Below are positions 1 through 8,866 of a DNA stretch of 64,000 nucleotides, one piece after another; position 1 is the first letter of the stretch, and every line of letters begins with the position of its first letter. This DNA comes from an uncultured Flavobacteriales bacterium. GTDB taxonomy: Bacteria; Bacteroidota; Bacteroidia; Flavobacteriales_G; Salibacteraceae. Below the pieces are notes generated by a model that saw nothing but the letters and a program-made list of their open reading frames with translations, was not told the origin of the DNA and ran no database searches. The stretch is from assembly GCA_937899835.1 (NCBI GenBank), contig CALCCE010000050.1, positions 16,768 through 80,767 of the forward strand, given 5' to 3'. The position numbers and the translations under genes are program-made.

Positions 1-696
1 ACCCAGGATCTGATGGGTTTAAGTGATTGCAGTCATGCCCTGTACCAGTTTTACAAGAAAAATCGGCAATCGGAGAAAGCTCTGTATTTCTTTGAGCTTT
101 TTACAGAATACAACGACAGTTTAAAAGGCATTGAAAACCAGGAAAGGTTGGCAGAAAGCCGCATCCGCTTCGAAGTGAACCGAAGGCGAAGAGAAGACAG
201 TTTGCGTTTTGAACAATTGCGCGAAACCGAAATGCTCGAACAGAAATATGAGGATGCCCAATACCGCTCAAGAATGGGCATTGCCCTGGGAGGCTTTACC
301 GTGACCGGTTTGTTGCTGCTGTTTTATTTCCGATCCCGACACCTGAAGCATAAACTGGAAAAACAAGCCATGTTGGAGCAAATTCGAATGCTCAAATCGG
401 CAGTGATTGCTCAACCTACTCCAGAACGCAAGACGTTTGACCGGGGAGCCATTGAGCAAAACATTGGATTTAAGCTTAACCAAACTGATTGGGCGGTGTT
501 GTATGAGCTGTACCAAAATCCGGCCCTCACCAACAAAGAATTATCCGACCGGGTATTTGTCAGTTATGAAGGGGTACGCTCCAGCTTGAAAAAAATGTAC
601 CGCCACCTCAACATCGAAAGTAGCGCTGGAAGCCAGCGTGCTTCCCTGATCTTGAAAGTGATTGAATTGTCTACCCTTTCGGCTACAGAATCCTGA
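1..696 (+). CDS. Membrane-anchored TPR/HTH transcriptional regulator, 5' end cut by window
   Basis: The frame is open to base 1, so the N-terminus (presumably more TPR repeats) lies outside the window; 231 residues are visible. Seen: a helical, TPR-like start, a charged coiled-coil stretch rich in E and R, one membrane segment (around GIALGGFTVTGLLLLFYF, about residues 94-111 of the visible part), a second short coiled coil, and a C-terminal winged or LuxR-like helix-turn-helix (TNKELSDRVFVSYEGVRSSL) near residues 182-201. This TPR-TM-coiled coil-HTH layout is common in Bacteroidota one-component regulators. Inference: it senses something at the envelope and controls nearby genes. A palindrome at 862-882 is a candidate target. 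The exact family name is uncertain. Confidence 0.8.
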   Translation, partial: TQDLMGLSDCSHALYQFYKKNRQSEKALYFFELFTEYNDSLKGIENQERLAESRIRFEVNRRRREDSLRFEQLRETEMLEQKYEDAQYRSRMGIALGGFTVTGLLLLFYFRSRHLKHKLEKQAMLEQIRMLKSAVIAQPTPERKTFDRGAIEQNIGFKLNQTDWAVLYELYQNPALTNKELSDRVFVSYEGVRSSLKKMYRHLNIESSAGSQRASLILKVIELSTLSATES

Positions 697-861
697 CGTA
701 GGTGCCAGACGATCCCGAAAGGAAATCGGGAACCAAAAGTGGGCGATTTTCTACTTCCCAAAGCTAATTGACATCCATTTTTGAGCAGTTAAGAAGCTGC
801 TGGAGCAGCAGGGCGCTTTTCCTCCGTTGTTGCTTTTATTGGTCTAAGAGGCCGTTTTTTG

Positions 862-882
862 TTTCACCCGGGGTGGGTGAAA
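862..882. promoter_or_regulatory. Palindrome TTTCACCC-N5-GGGTGAAA, candidate operator
   Basis: A perfect 8-bp inverted repeat with a 5-base spacer sits between the TPR/HTH regulator and the secreted esterase, about 90 bases before the esterase start. It is not followed by a T run in the plus direction, so an operator is more likely than a terminator. The link to the upstream regulator is inference from position alone. Confidence 0.4.
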
Positions 883-970
883 AGTAGGATTCACCAGCAG
901 TAGGTTCGATTTCATCATTTAAAAGTTTTGATCATTGGTTGCCTCACGCAATTAATCAAATCAACACATC

Positions 971-2395
971 ATGAAACAACTCAATCTTATCCTTTTATTC
1001 TTTTTCATGGGTCTCACCCAACTTAGTGCCCAATACCAGCAAAGGCAAATGAATGTCAATGGAGAACTCCGTTCTTTCGGTCTTTCATTACCTACCGGGC
1101 ATAGCAATTCGGGCAGCTATCCTTTAGTCATTGTGCTGCACGGTAACCCGAGCAATGGGATTCAAATGCAAGCCCTAACCGAATTTGATCAGTTAGGCAA
1201 TTCCGAGAACTTTGTCACGGTCTATCCCGATGCCCATTTCCGAGCTGCGACCACTCCTAACCCTGTAGATGAATGCGATATTGGTAATGCGCTCATTGGA
1301 TTGGGGTTCTGGCCTGTCTACAGCCCGGTTTCAACTACTGCAATGGATCGTGAAGAACGGTTCCTTTCTGATTTGATTTATAGAATGATCGCTAACCGAG
1401 GGGTGGATGCTTCCAAGGTCTACCTGGTAGGTTTATCGGGAGGCGGCATGCTTACCGGCCACATGGCCTTTCGCATGTGCGATCGTATTGCGGCCTTTGC
1501 CAACGTAGCGGGGCAAACTCCTGATTTGTTCAGTTCTTTCAATCCTGGTGGAGTGGTACCTTACCTCCACATCCATGGTACAGCAGATATGAATGTCGAT
1601 TATTTTCAACCTGAGTTTAATGACTATCTGGCAGTAGAACCGGGCATGAAAAAATGGGCTCAAGCCAATGGCCTGTCAACCATGCATAACACTGCCAATA
1701 TACCCGATACAGATCCTTCTGATGGCAGCACCGTGACACGATATTCCTATGGATCAGGGAATATAGTGGAGCTTTTGAAAGTTGACAATGGTGGTCATCA
1801 GTGGCCCAATTCAGTCATCAACCCAGATAACCTTCCCAGTTGTGTCAGTCAATATAACCAACAGCTGGGAAACTTGAACCGAGACATTGACGCGAATACC
1901 GAAATCTGGAATTTCTTCAAAACCAAATCTTTGGATTGCAACAACATTCCAACCATTCAATTTCCGGTGCTTGCCAACCATTCGGTGGGTGATTATGTTC
2001 AGTTTTTAGGCTCAGTTTTTAGAGTGAGTCCAAGTGGAACCGGTCAATTGGTACTTTCGGGTGGCTGTGGTTCTTTGCCAAGAAAGCATGTTGCTGCTTT
2101 CAACAACGAAGGAGTTACCGCGGAATCGGTAGCAACAGATGCCGTTGAATTTTCGGCTTTTCCCAATCCATTGCAAAATGAATTGAATATTCAACTGAGT
2201 GGGATTTCTGGACAACCTGCCCAAATCGTGCTCACCGATTTGCAAGGACGCACCTTGCAGACTCGATGGGTGGGTAGCGCGCACGGCGGTAATCAAACCA
2301 TTCAAATGGAGGTAAGCAACCTGGCCCAGGGGGTATATGTACTTCAATTGCTTGTGGGAGACGTTCGTATGACCAGGCGAATCGTCAAAGAATAG
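971..2395 (+). CDS. Secreted PHB-depolymerase/feruloyl-esterase-like hydrolase with T9SS sorting domain
   Basis: 474 residues. Signal peptide at 1-20 (MKQLNLILLFFFMGLTQLSA). The alpha/beta-hydrolase part shows the oxyanion-region VIVLHGNPSNG, the nucleophile elbow GLSGGG (Ser156), and a late DNGGHQWP that probably carries the catalytic His. This pattern matches the LpqC/PHB-depolymerase esterase family, which cleaves polyesters or feruloyl esters; the actual substrate cannot be read. The last 80 or so residues (FSAFPNPLQNELNIQLSG to RRIVKE) are a type A T9SS sorting domain, so the enzyme should be exported and attached or released at the cell surface. It is monocistronic and ends at a shared bidirectional terminator. 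Confidence 0.85.
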   Translation: MKQLNLILLFFFMGLTQLSAQYQQRQMNVNGELRSFGLSLPTGHSNSGSYPLVIVLHGNPSNGIQMQALTEFDQLGNSENFVTVYPDAHFRAATTPNPVDECDIGNALIGLGFWPVYSPVSTTAMDREERFLSDLIYRMIANRGVDASKVYLVGLSGGGMLTGHMAFRMCDRIAAFANVAGQTPDLFSSFNPGGVVPYLHIHGTADMNVDYFQPEFNDYLAVEPGMKKWAQANGLSTMHNTANIPDTDPSDGSTVTRYSYGSGNIVELLKVDNGGHQWPNSVINPDNLPSCVSQYNQQLGNLNRDIDANTEIWNFFKTKSLDCNNIPTIQFPVLANHSVGDYVQFLGSVFRVSPSGTGQLVLSGGCGSLPRKHVAAFNNEGVTAESVATDAVEFSAFPNPLQNELNIQLSGISGQPAQIVLTDLQGRTLQTRWVGSAHGGNQTIQMEVSNLAQGVYVLQLLVGDVRMTRRIVKE

Positions 2396-2423
2396 TAGTA
2401 GGTTAAAGAAAGTTTAGATCATT

Positions 2424-2460
2424 AAAAAGGCCACTTCCCGAGAGGGAGTGGCCTTTTTTT
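2424..2460. terminator. Bidirectional intrinsic terminator
   Basis: A GC-rich hairpin (AAGGCCACTTCCC / GGGAGTGGCCTT) is flanked by an A run on the left and a T run on the right. It lies between two converging genes and can serve both. Confidence 0.85.
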
Positions 2461-2479
2461 GTCATATCAACCAGGTATA

Positions 2480-5428
2480 TTATCGAACGATCACGCGTTC
2501 GGTGGTTGCTGAAGTAGCAGTGCGAACATTGACCAAGTACAATCCCTGCCCCAGTTCACGAAGGTCGAGCGGATACAGGGTGTTGCCATTCAGGCGTACC
2601 GATTCGCTCCTTACCACTTGACCCAACAAGTCGGTCACTTCAACGGTATAGACTTCGTTGGCAGCATTGGTAAACTCAATCGTGAACCGACCATCGTTTG
2701 GATTCGGATACACGTTAAATGCTGAAGGTACCGCATTCAATTCCAACACATCGGTTACAGAATTCTCAGAAGAACAACCGTTGCCATCTGTGACGCTCAC
2801 GGTCACCTGTCCGCCCGAAGTTGGGAAACTGGGTGTCCAGGTTTGCTGAATTTCACCAGCTTGCAAAGTTCCATTGAAGAACCATTGGTTACCAGAGGTC
2901 ACACTTGAGGTATAGGTTCCGTTGCTGTATGAAATATTGGGTACCGCAGGGAGTGGATTGACCGTCACCGTAGTAGCGGACGAAGTAGTAGCTGAATCGC
3001 CACAACCGTTGAAGGCTGTAAGGAAATAATCACCACTTTGGGCAATTTGATCCAAGGTAATTGAACCGTTGGTACTAATGAAGTTGTTCGGCCCGTTCCA
3101 GCGGTAGTTTTGACCTCCACCAGCGGTGAGGGTAACATCGTCTCCATCACAGAATTCAAGGTCGCCAGCAACAGAAACCGATGGAGCAGGAGCAGGCTCA
3201 GTACCTACACCGATTGACACTACGGTGGTACCTCCACAGTTGGTCACATTACACAGGAAGAGACCTGTGGTGTCTTGCAACGTAATCGTGTTTCCGGTGG
3301 TACCGTTGAACCACACATAAGAACCACCACTAACCGGGTTAACGGTAAGTGTAAATGGAGTACCAGGACAAACGAAGGTTGGACCTGTAATGGTGGTAGA
3401 AGGAGGTCCGGGGGTGTTTACCGTCACTGATTGAATGGAAGTTCCACCACAGTCGGTAACCGATACGGTGTAGGTTCCAACAGCGTTAACTATAGTACTA
3501 ACGGCGGTTGCGCCAGTTGACCACAAGTAGCTGGCACTATTGGAGTTCGTGTTAGCCGTTAAGGTCAGGTTGTCCCCTGGGCAAAGCTCCAGGTTGTTGG
3601 TACCCGTAATGTTTACGTTAGGTCCCGATCCGGGAGCCGCCAGGTCTACGGTATCCAACAAAACGCCACATCCGGTAGTGGTACTCAAAATGTATTGTCC
3701 GTAGGAAGTAATTTGAATGGATTGGGTGGTAGCTCCATTGGACCAGGAGTACGCTGAGCCACAATATGCTTCCAATGTCACAGTATCACCAGGGCAGAAG
3801 GTAGTAGCACTGGCAGTGATGCCGTGGGCACAAACTGCGGAAGTAGAGCTAAAGTCGGTAACATCCACCGACATGTAAATAATATCGTTGGTCACCACAG
3901 GATCTTCATCCCCGTTTACGGCCAGTCCAGGTTCAAAATCACGCTGGTAGACCAGGTGTGCTTTGGAATCGACACGGCGGGCCAGGCTGGCGTAAACACA
4001 TTCGTCGAAATCATGAATAGGATCGGCCGTGAAATCTACCGGATTAGACCAGGAGCAACCACCGTCTGAACTCATAACACCATATATTCGGCGGTAATTT
4101 TGAGCGAGGTTGTCCGCGGTTTCATCCACTGCCACGTAGGTCATGTAAATGTTTCCACTGTTGTCAATACCTGCGGTAGGATAGCCTGCCAAACCGCTGA
4201 AACGATAACTGGCCAACCAGCTTTGATCGGGAATACTGATGGCTCCGTTGCCATCACCGTCAAGTGCTCCAGCAATGGTCAGTGGCTCACGATCTCCCCA
4301 GGTTTCGTTCCAATACTCGATACCGTTTTGAAAAGGGTAAAAACCAAGTTGGCCATCGCCCAGGTTTTCGTTGTTTACAAACTGACGACCGAACCAAACG
4401 TGTACTTGATCGGAATTGTCGATCAACACGTGGCAGGAGCCATCTGATCCATACCATGCACTATCAAATACCGCAGGAATGAAAGTAGTAGCATCATCGA
4501 AACGCCATTGTGGAGGAGTAACCACACTCGTGCGGGTCCAGTTGGATCCGTTGTCGGTCGATTTCCACATTTGCACCCCAGCACCCAGCGTAGCTACAAT
4601 GACAGCAACGGTGTTGCCGCGGGCATCAATAGAATAAGCATCGGCATCAATTCCTACATAGTGTACAGAATCCAACATGGGCAGTTGAAGGTCGGTAATG
4701 TCCCAGGTTTGTCCACCGTCTTGTGAGCGGTAGTAAAGCAAGGCTCCGTCCATACCGTTGAAAGGCACACCAGGAGTACCAAAGGTGATGTTGGTGGGCG
4801 TGGTAAGCCCAATTAAGTGTACGGTATTGTTGTTGGTGCCACCGGTGGTCATTTTGTTCCACAAACCAGCAGTAAGAGGGGAAAGTGCCGTTTCATTCCA
4901 ACTACCAGAACCAGCAGTTCCGCGTTCGCTTTGAATCAGCACATCGTTGGCCGGATCGTGAGAAATCACAATCTCACCATTAGCACCGAGAGGACTTAAA
5001 GAAGGCCATCCGGTACGTACCGATTCCAATGGTGCAGTGGGGTTGGCTCCCCAACTCGATCCATCGAAAAAGTTGTATCCAGTGCCCCGTGTAGACCAAT
5101 CGTTGTTGTTGGAATACGTCCAGGCTACAGAAATGTCTCCGTTGGGATAGTTGATGATCCGGCGTTGAATAGCCGTGTTGGTTTGAAGATCGTAGGTCGT
5201 TGTACCGATCGTGGTTTCGTTGATGGCGCGTGCGGCATTGGTGGCGTTGCTGCCCGAGTTCATTTGCACTTGGCTGGGTGTCCGGTTCATGCCAGCGGGA
5301 GCAATTTCTGCTTCACGGTAGGCATTCTGCTGATCAGGTGTCAACTGAGGCGGAGTCCAGGAAGTATTTTGTTGTGCAAAGAGGCCTGCACTAAGGCAAA
5401 GTGCAGGTAGGAGTAGCAGTTTTTTCAT
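2480..5428 (-). CDS. T9SS-exported Asp-box (BNR) / Ig-like surface protein, paralogue 1
   Basis: 982 residues. Signal peptide MKKLLLLPALCLSAGLFAQ. The first 520 or so residues resemble sialidase/BNR propeller proteins, with three Asp-box-type motifs (SQDGGQTW, STDNGSNW, SSDGGCSW), but I see no clear sialidase catalytic arginine triad. The middle (about 540-895) is a series of Ig-like units with paired cysteines (LCPGD, VCPGT, FCDGD), typical of Bacteroidota adhesin-like proteins. The end (FNVYPNPNDGRFTIEF to ERVIVR) is a type A sorting domain. Its neighbour at 5730-8693 has the same layout. Role is inferred to be surface binding or display; no enzyme activity is claimed. Confidence 0.85.
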   Translation of the reverse strand: MKKLLLLPALCLSAGLFAQQNTSWTPPQLTPDQQNAYREAEIAPAGMNRTPSQVQMNSGSNATNAARAINETTIGTTTYDLQTNTAIQRRIINYPNGDISVAWTYSNNNDWSTRGTGYNFFDGSSWGANPTAPLESVRTGWPSLSPLGANGEIVISHDPANDVLIQSERGTAGSGSWNETALSPLTAGLWNKMTTGGTNNNTVHLIGLTTPTNITFGTPGVPFNGMDGALLYYRSQDGGQTWDITDLQLPMLDSVHYVGIDADAYSIDARGNTVAVIVATLGAGVQMWKSTDNGSNWTRTSVVTPPQWRFDDATTFIPAVFDSAWYGSDGSCHVLIDNSDQVHVWFGRQFVNNENLGDGQLGFYPFQNGIEYWNETWGDREPLTIAGALDGDGNGAISIPDQSWLASYRFSGLAGYPTAGIDNSGNIYMTYVAVDETADNLAQNYRRIYGVMSSDGGCSWSNPVDFTADPIHDFDECVYASLARRVDSKAHLVYQRDFEPGLAVNGDEDPVVTNDIIYMSVDVTDFSSTSAVCAHGITASATTFCPGDTVTLEAYCGSAYSWSNGATTQSIQITSYGQYILSTTTGCGVLLDTVDLAAPGSGPNVNITGTNNLELCPGDNLTLTANTNSNSASYLWSTGATAVSTIVNAVGTYTVSVTDCGGTSIQSVTVNTPGPPSTTITGPTFVCPGTPFTLTVNPVSGGSYVWFNGTTGNTITLQDTTGLFLCNVTNCGGTTVVSIGVGTEPAPAPSVSVAGDLEFCDGDDVTLTAGGGQNYRWNGPNNFISTNGSITLDQIAQSGDYFLTAFNGCGDSATTSSATTVTVNPLPAVPNISYSNGTYTSSVTSGNQWFFNGTLQAGEIQQTWTPSFPTSGGQVTVSVTDGNGCSSENSVTDVLELNAVPSAFNVYPNPNDGRFTIEFTNAANEVYTVEVTDLLGQVVRSESVRLNGNTLYPLDLRELGQGLYLVNVRTATSATTERVIVR

Positions 5429-5671
5429 ACTGTCTCAGGTTGTAGGATTCTTGAATTCTGTTAAATATATCTAAAATCTTTTATCAAACTCGGGTCAACG
5501 CATGGGTTTAAGAGGATTGTTAACGAAAGTTCAGTGGCGGTACGGTTGAAGAGACTGGCGCAAATCGCCGGTTTTCCGGCTGTTTATGGACGTAAACGGT
5601 TAATTGGTCCACTTTTAAATAGGAGGGTTATCCCGCTTTGAAATTTCAAGAATAATGCTTCAGCAACCAAC

Positions 5672-5710
5672 AAAAAAGGCCGATCTCAAAATGAAGATCG
5701 GCCTTTAAAA
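5672..5710 (-). terminator. Intrinsic terminator of the second BNR/Ig paralogue
   Basis: Read on the minus strand, AAAGGCCGATCT pairs with AGATCGGCCTTT around an 8-base loop and is followed by a T run. It lies 20 bases past the stop of the 5730-8693 gene. Confidence 0.85.
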
Positions 5711-5729
5711 GTGTTCTAACTTGTTTCGC

Positions 5730-8693
5730 TTACCGCACCATAATCCGGTCGGTAGTTTCAGAAGTGGCGGTACGTACCGTCAACATATAAACCCCTTGGT
5801 CCATGCCATTGAGGTTGAGGTTGCGGAGGTTGTTGCCATTCAATTGTACGGTTTCGCTGTAGATCAATTGACCCACCAGGTTGGTGATTTCAATGGTATA
5901 CAGGTCATTCACGGCATTGGTGAATTGCAAGGTGAAATCTCCGTTGTTTGGATTCGGGAATACGCTGAAAGCAGTAGCTGCATTGCTCAGTTCCAATACG
6001 TCGGTTACCGAGTTCTCAGAAGAACAGCCGTTGCCATCGGTAACGCTTACCGTTACCTGCCCGCCCGAAGTTGGGAAACTTGGAGTCCAGGTTTGCTGAA
6101 TCTCACCAGCTTGCAAAGTTCCATTGAAGAACCATTGGTTACCCGAGGTTACACTCGAGGTGTAGGTTCCGTTGCTGTAAGAAATAGCTGGTACCGCAGG
6201 TAATGGGTTAACCGTTACTGAAGTAGCAGTGGTAGTAGTTGCGGAGTCGCCACAGCCGTTAAAGGCGGTGAGAAAGTAATCACCACTTTGGGCAATTTGA
6301 TCCAAAGTGATCGAACCGTTGGTGCTCATGAAGTTGTTAGGCCCGTTCCAGCGGTAGTTTTGACCACCACCAGCAGTAAGGGTCACATCGTCACCTTCAC
6401 AGAATTCGAGGTCACCGGCAACAGAAACCGATGGAGAAGGAGCAGGCTCCGTACCTACACCGATAGAAACTACCGTGCTACCACCGCAGTTGCTCACATT
6501 ACACTGGAAAAGACCAGTGGTATCTTGCAAGGTGATGGAGTTTCCGGTAGCACCGTTGAACCACACATAACTTCCTCCACTAACCGGATTGACGGTCAAG
6601 GTGAAAGGAGTGCCAGGACATACAAAGGTTGGCCCTGAGATCGTGGTAGAAGGTGGTCCGGGAGTATTTACCGTCACCGATTGAACAGAAGTTCCTCCAC
6701 AGTCGGTTACGGATACGGTATAGGTTCCAACAGCGTTGACAGTGGTGCTAACGGCAGTTGCGCCATTAGACCACAAGTAGGTTGCACTGGTAGAGTTGGT
6801 ATTGGCAGTCAAGGTCAGGTTGTCCCCTGGGCAAAGCTCCAGGTTGTTGGTCCCCGTAATGTTAACGTTAGGCCCTTGTGAAGGAGCAACGATATCAACC
6901 GTGTCTTGCAACACCCCACAAGCGGTGGTAGTGCTGAGAATGTACTGACCAAAAGTGGTGATTTGAAGGGTTTGAGTAGTAGCTCCGGTAGACCATGCAT
7001 AGCTGGTTCCACAATAAGCCTCCAACATTATTGTATCACCAGGGCAAAGGCTGGTGCCACTTGCCTGAATACCATGGGCACATACTCCAGGAGTGTTGCC
7101 AAGGTCAGAAACATCCGCCGACAAATAAAGAATGTCGTTGGTTACTACCGGATCTTCATCACCGGCTACTGCGATTCCAGGCTCGAAATCACGTTGGTAT
7201 ACCAAATGCAATTTGCTGTCTACCCGACGGGCCAGCGATGGATACACACACTCGTCAAAATCGTGTGTTGGATCATCGGTCAAGTCCAGTGGAGTGGTCC
7301 AGGTACAACCGTTATCGGTTGATTTTACAGCATACACCCGATGGTACTTCTGCGCGAGGTTGTCGTGCTCTTCGTGTACTGCATGGTATACTACATAAAG
7401 GTCGCCGTTGGCATCGATACCAGCAGTTGGCGCACTGGCCAAACCGGTGAACCGGTAGCTGGCAAGCCAGGTTCCGTCAGGGATGTCAAGGGCTCCGTTA
7501 CCGTTGTGATCCAAAGCACCAGCGATGGTGAGCGGCTCACGATCGCCCCAGTTTTCGTTCCAGTAATCAATACCGTTCTGGAAAGGGAAGAAGCCCAATG
7601 CTCCGTCACCAATCACATCGTTGGTGATGCGCTGACGGCCAAAAAATACGTGTGCATCGTCATTGTTGTCGAGCAATACGTGTACGTTTTCATCGGAAGT
7701 GTAAACCGAGCTGTCGATGTTGCCAGCAATGAAGTGCACTGCTTCGTCGAAACGTGGGAAAGCGGGCTCCACAATCACAGTGTGGGTCCAGGTGCTTCCG
7801 TTGTCGGTCGATTTCCAAAGTTGTACACCATAACCGAATACACCTACTACGATGGCTACCGTGTTGCCACGTGCATCGATGGAGTAGGAGTCACCGCCAA
7901 AACCTTCCCAATTGGTAGAATCCATGTTGGGCAGCTGCAGGCTGATGATGTCCCAGGTTTGGCCGCCGTCCAGAGAGCGGTTGTAGAGCAATGCTCCATC
8001 AATACCATTGAAAGGAACACCAGGAGTACCGGTGGTAATGGTGGAAGGCAAGGTCAAACCAATGAGGTGAACCGTGTTGTTGTTCGGACCGGCGATCGCC
8101 AAACGGGACCATACCTGAATGTCCAATGGAGTGAGGTTGGCCTGATTCCAGGTACCGGAACCAATCGTGTTGCGGTCAGAACGACGAATCACATCACTCG
8201 CAGTATTGTGTGCGAAGATGGACTCGGTACTTGAACCTACCACGCCGATGTTGGGCCATCCGGTACGCTCGGTTTCGATTTCTGCAATAGGAGCAGTTCC
8301 CCAGGCAGTTCCATCAAAAAAGTTATAACCCGATCCACGAGTAGACCAGTCATTTACTGCACTAAACGTCCAAACAGCAGAAAGGTCACCATTCGAATGG
8401 TTAAGAATCCGGCGTTGGATCGATGCGTTGGTTTGCAGGTCGTAACGGGTGGTTCCAATGACGGTTTCGTTGATCGCACGCTGGCCACCGGAGTAGTTGG
8501 AGCCGTTGTTGATCTGGTACTGACTTGGGGTTTCGTTCCCCAGCTTGTAATCCCGATACGGGATGGTAACCATATAATTCTCCTGGGCAGGGGTCAGAAC
8601 GGGTGGTGTCCAACCGGTTGCCTGATTGTTGGTTTGAGCTTGTGCTCCTACCATACAGGCCATACCCAAGGCAAATAGTAAAGTTTTTCTCAT
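5730..8693 (-). CDS. T9SS-exported Asp-box (BNR) / Ig-like surface protein, paralogue 2
   Basis: 987 residues with signal peptide MRKTLLFALGMACMVGAQA. Same architecture as the gene downstream: Asp-box motifs (SLDGGQTW, STDNGSTW, STDNGCTW) in the first half, cysteine-paired Ig-like units (LCPGD, VCPGT, FCEGD) in the second, and a type A sorting domain (FSVFPNPNNGDFTLQF to DRIMVR). The N-terminal half and the sorting domain differ clearly from the paralogue, while about 890 bp of the Ig region is nearly the same in DNA. Each copy has its own signal peptide and the first-transcribed copy has its own terminator, so they can be expressed separately. Function unknown beyond surface exposure. Confidence 0.85.
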   Translation of the reverse strand: MRKTLLFALGMACMVGAQAQTNNQATGWTPPVLTPAQENYMVTIPYRDYKLGNETPSQYQINNGSNYSGGQRAINETVIGTTRYDLQTNASIQRRILNHSNGDLSAVWTFSAVNDWSTRGSGYNFFDGTAWGTAPIAEIETERTGWPNIGVVGSSTESIFAHNTASDVIRRSDRNTIGSGTWNQANLTPLDIQVWSRLAIAGPNNNTVHLIGLTLPSTITTGTPGVPFNGIDGALLYNRSLDGGQTWDIISLQLPNMDSTNWEGFGGDSYSIDARGNTVAIVVGVFGYGVQLWKSTDNGSTWTHTVIVEPAFPRFDEAVHFIAGNIDSSVYTSDENVHVLLDNNDDAHVFFGRQRITNDVIGDGALGFFPFQNGIDYWNENWGDREPLTIAGALDHNGNGALDIPDGTWLASYRFTGLASAPTAGIDANGDLYVVYHAVHEEHDNLAQKYHRVYAVKSTDNGCTWTTPLDLTDDPTHDFDECVYPSLARRVDSKLHLVYQRDFEPGIAVAGDEDPVVTNDILYLSADVSDLGNTPGVCAHGIQASGTSLCPGDTIMLEAYCGTSYAWSTGATTQTLQITTFGQYILSTTTACGVLQDTVDIVAPSQGPNVNITGTNNLELCPGDNLTLTANTNSTSATYLWSNGATAVSTTVNAVGTYTVSVTDCGGTSVQSVTVNTPGPPSTTISGPTFVCPGTPFTLTVNPVSGGSYVWFNGATGNSITLQDTTGLFQCNVSNCGGSTVVSIGVGTEPAPSPSVSVAGDLEFCEGDDVTLTAGGGQNYRWNGPNNFMSTNGSITLDQIAQSGDYFLTAFNGCGDSATTTTATSVTVNPLPAVPAISYSNGTYTSSVTSGNQWFFNGTLQAGEIQQTWTPSFPTSGGQVTVSVTDGNGCSSENSVTDVLELSNAATAFSVFPNPNNGDFTLQFTNAVNDLYTIEITNLVGQLIYSETVQLNGNNLRNLNLNGMDQGVYMLTVRTATSETTDRIMVR

Positions 8694-8734
8694 GTTAAGC
8701 GAAATTTAGTTAGACTCAGTTGCAGGCGAATCAG

Positions 8735-8742
8735 CAAATGTA
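8735..8742 (-). promoter_or_regulatory. -7 promoter element TACATTTG
   Basis: Exact match to the Bacteroidota -7 consensus TAnnTTTG on the minus strand, about 40 bases before the start of the BNR/Ig paralogue 2. A well-spaced -33 element is not obvious. Confidence 0.4.
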
Positions 8743-8866
8743 GAAAAAATAGCAAAGTGCTAATTTATCCCGATCTAATGAGTCGGTCAACCCAGTGCGG
8801 GATTAAATTCTTACCAATGCAGGAACCCAAAAAAAGCCTTTGAGCTCAAAATGGAATCTGAAAATA

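Noticed and set aside
7341..8234. Long plus-strand frame of about 300 codons opposite the second BNR/Ig gene
   Set aside because: Shadow of the repetitive coding sequence on the minus strand; no recognisable domain and no promoter.
2480..8693. Active sialidases
   Set aside because: Asp-box motifs are present, but the arginine triad and acid/base residues of sialidases are not evident, so only a BNR-like fold is claimed.
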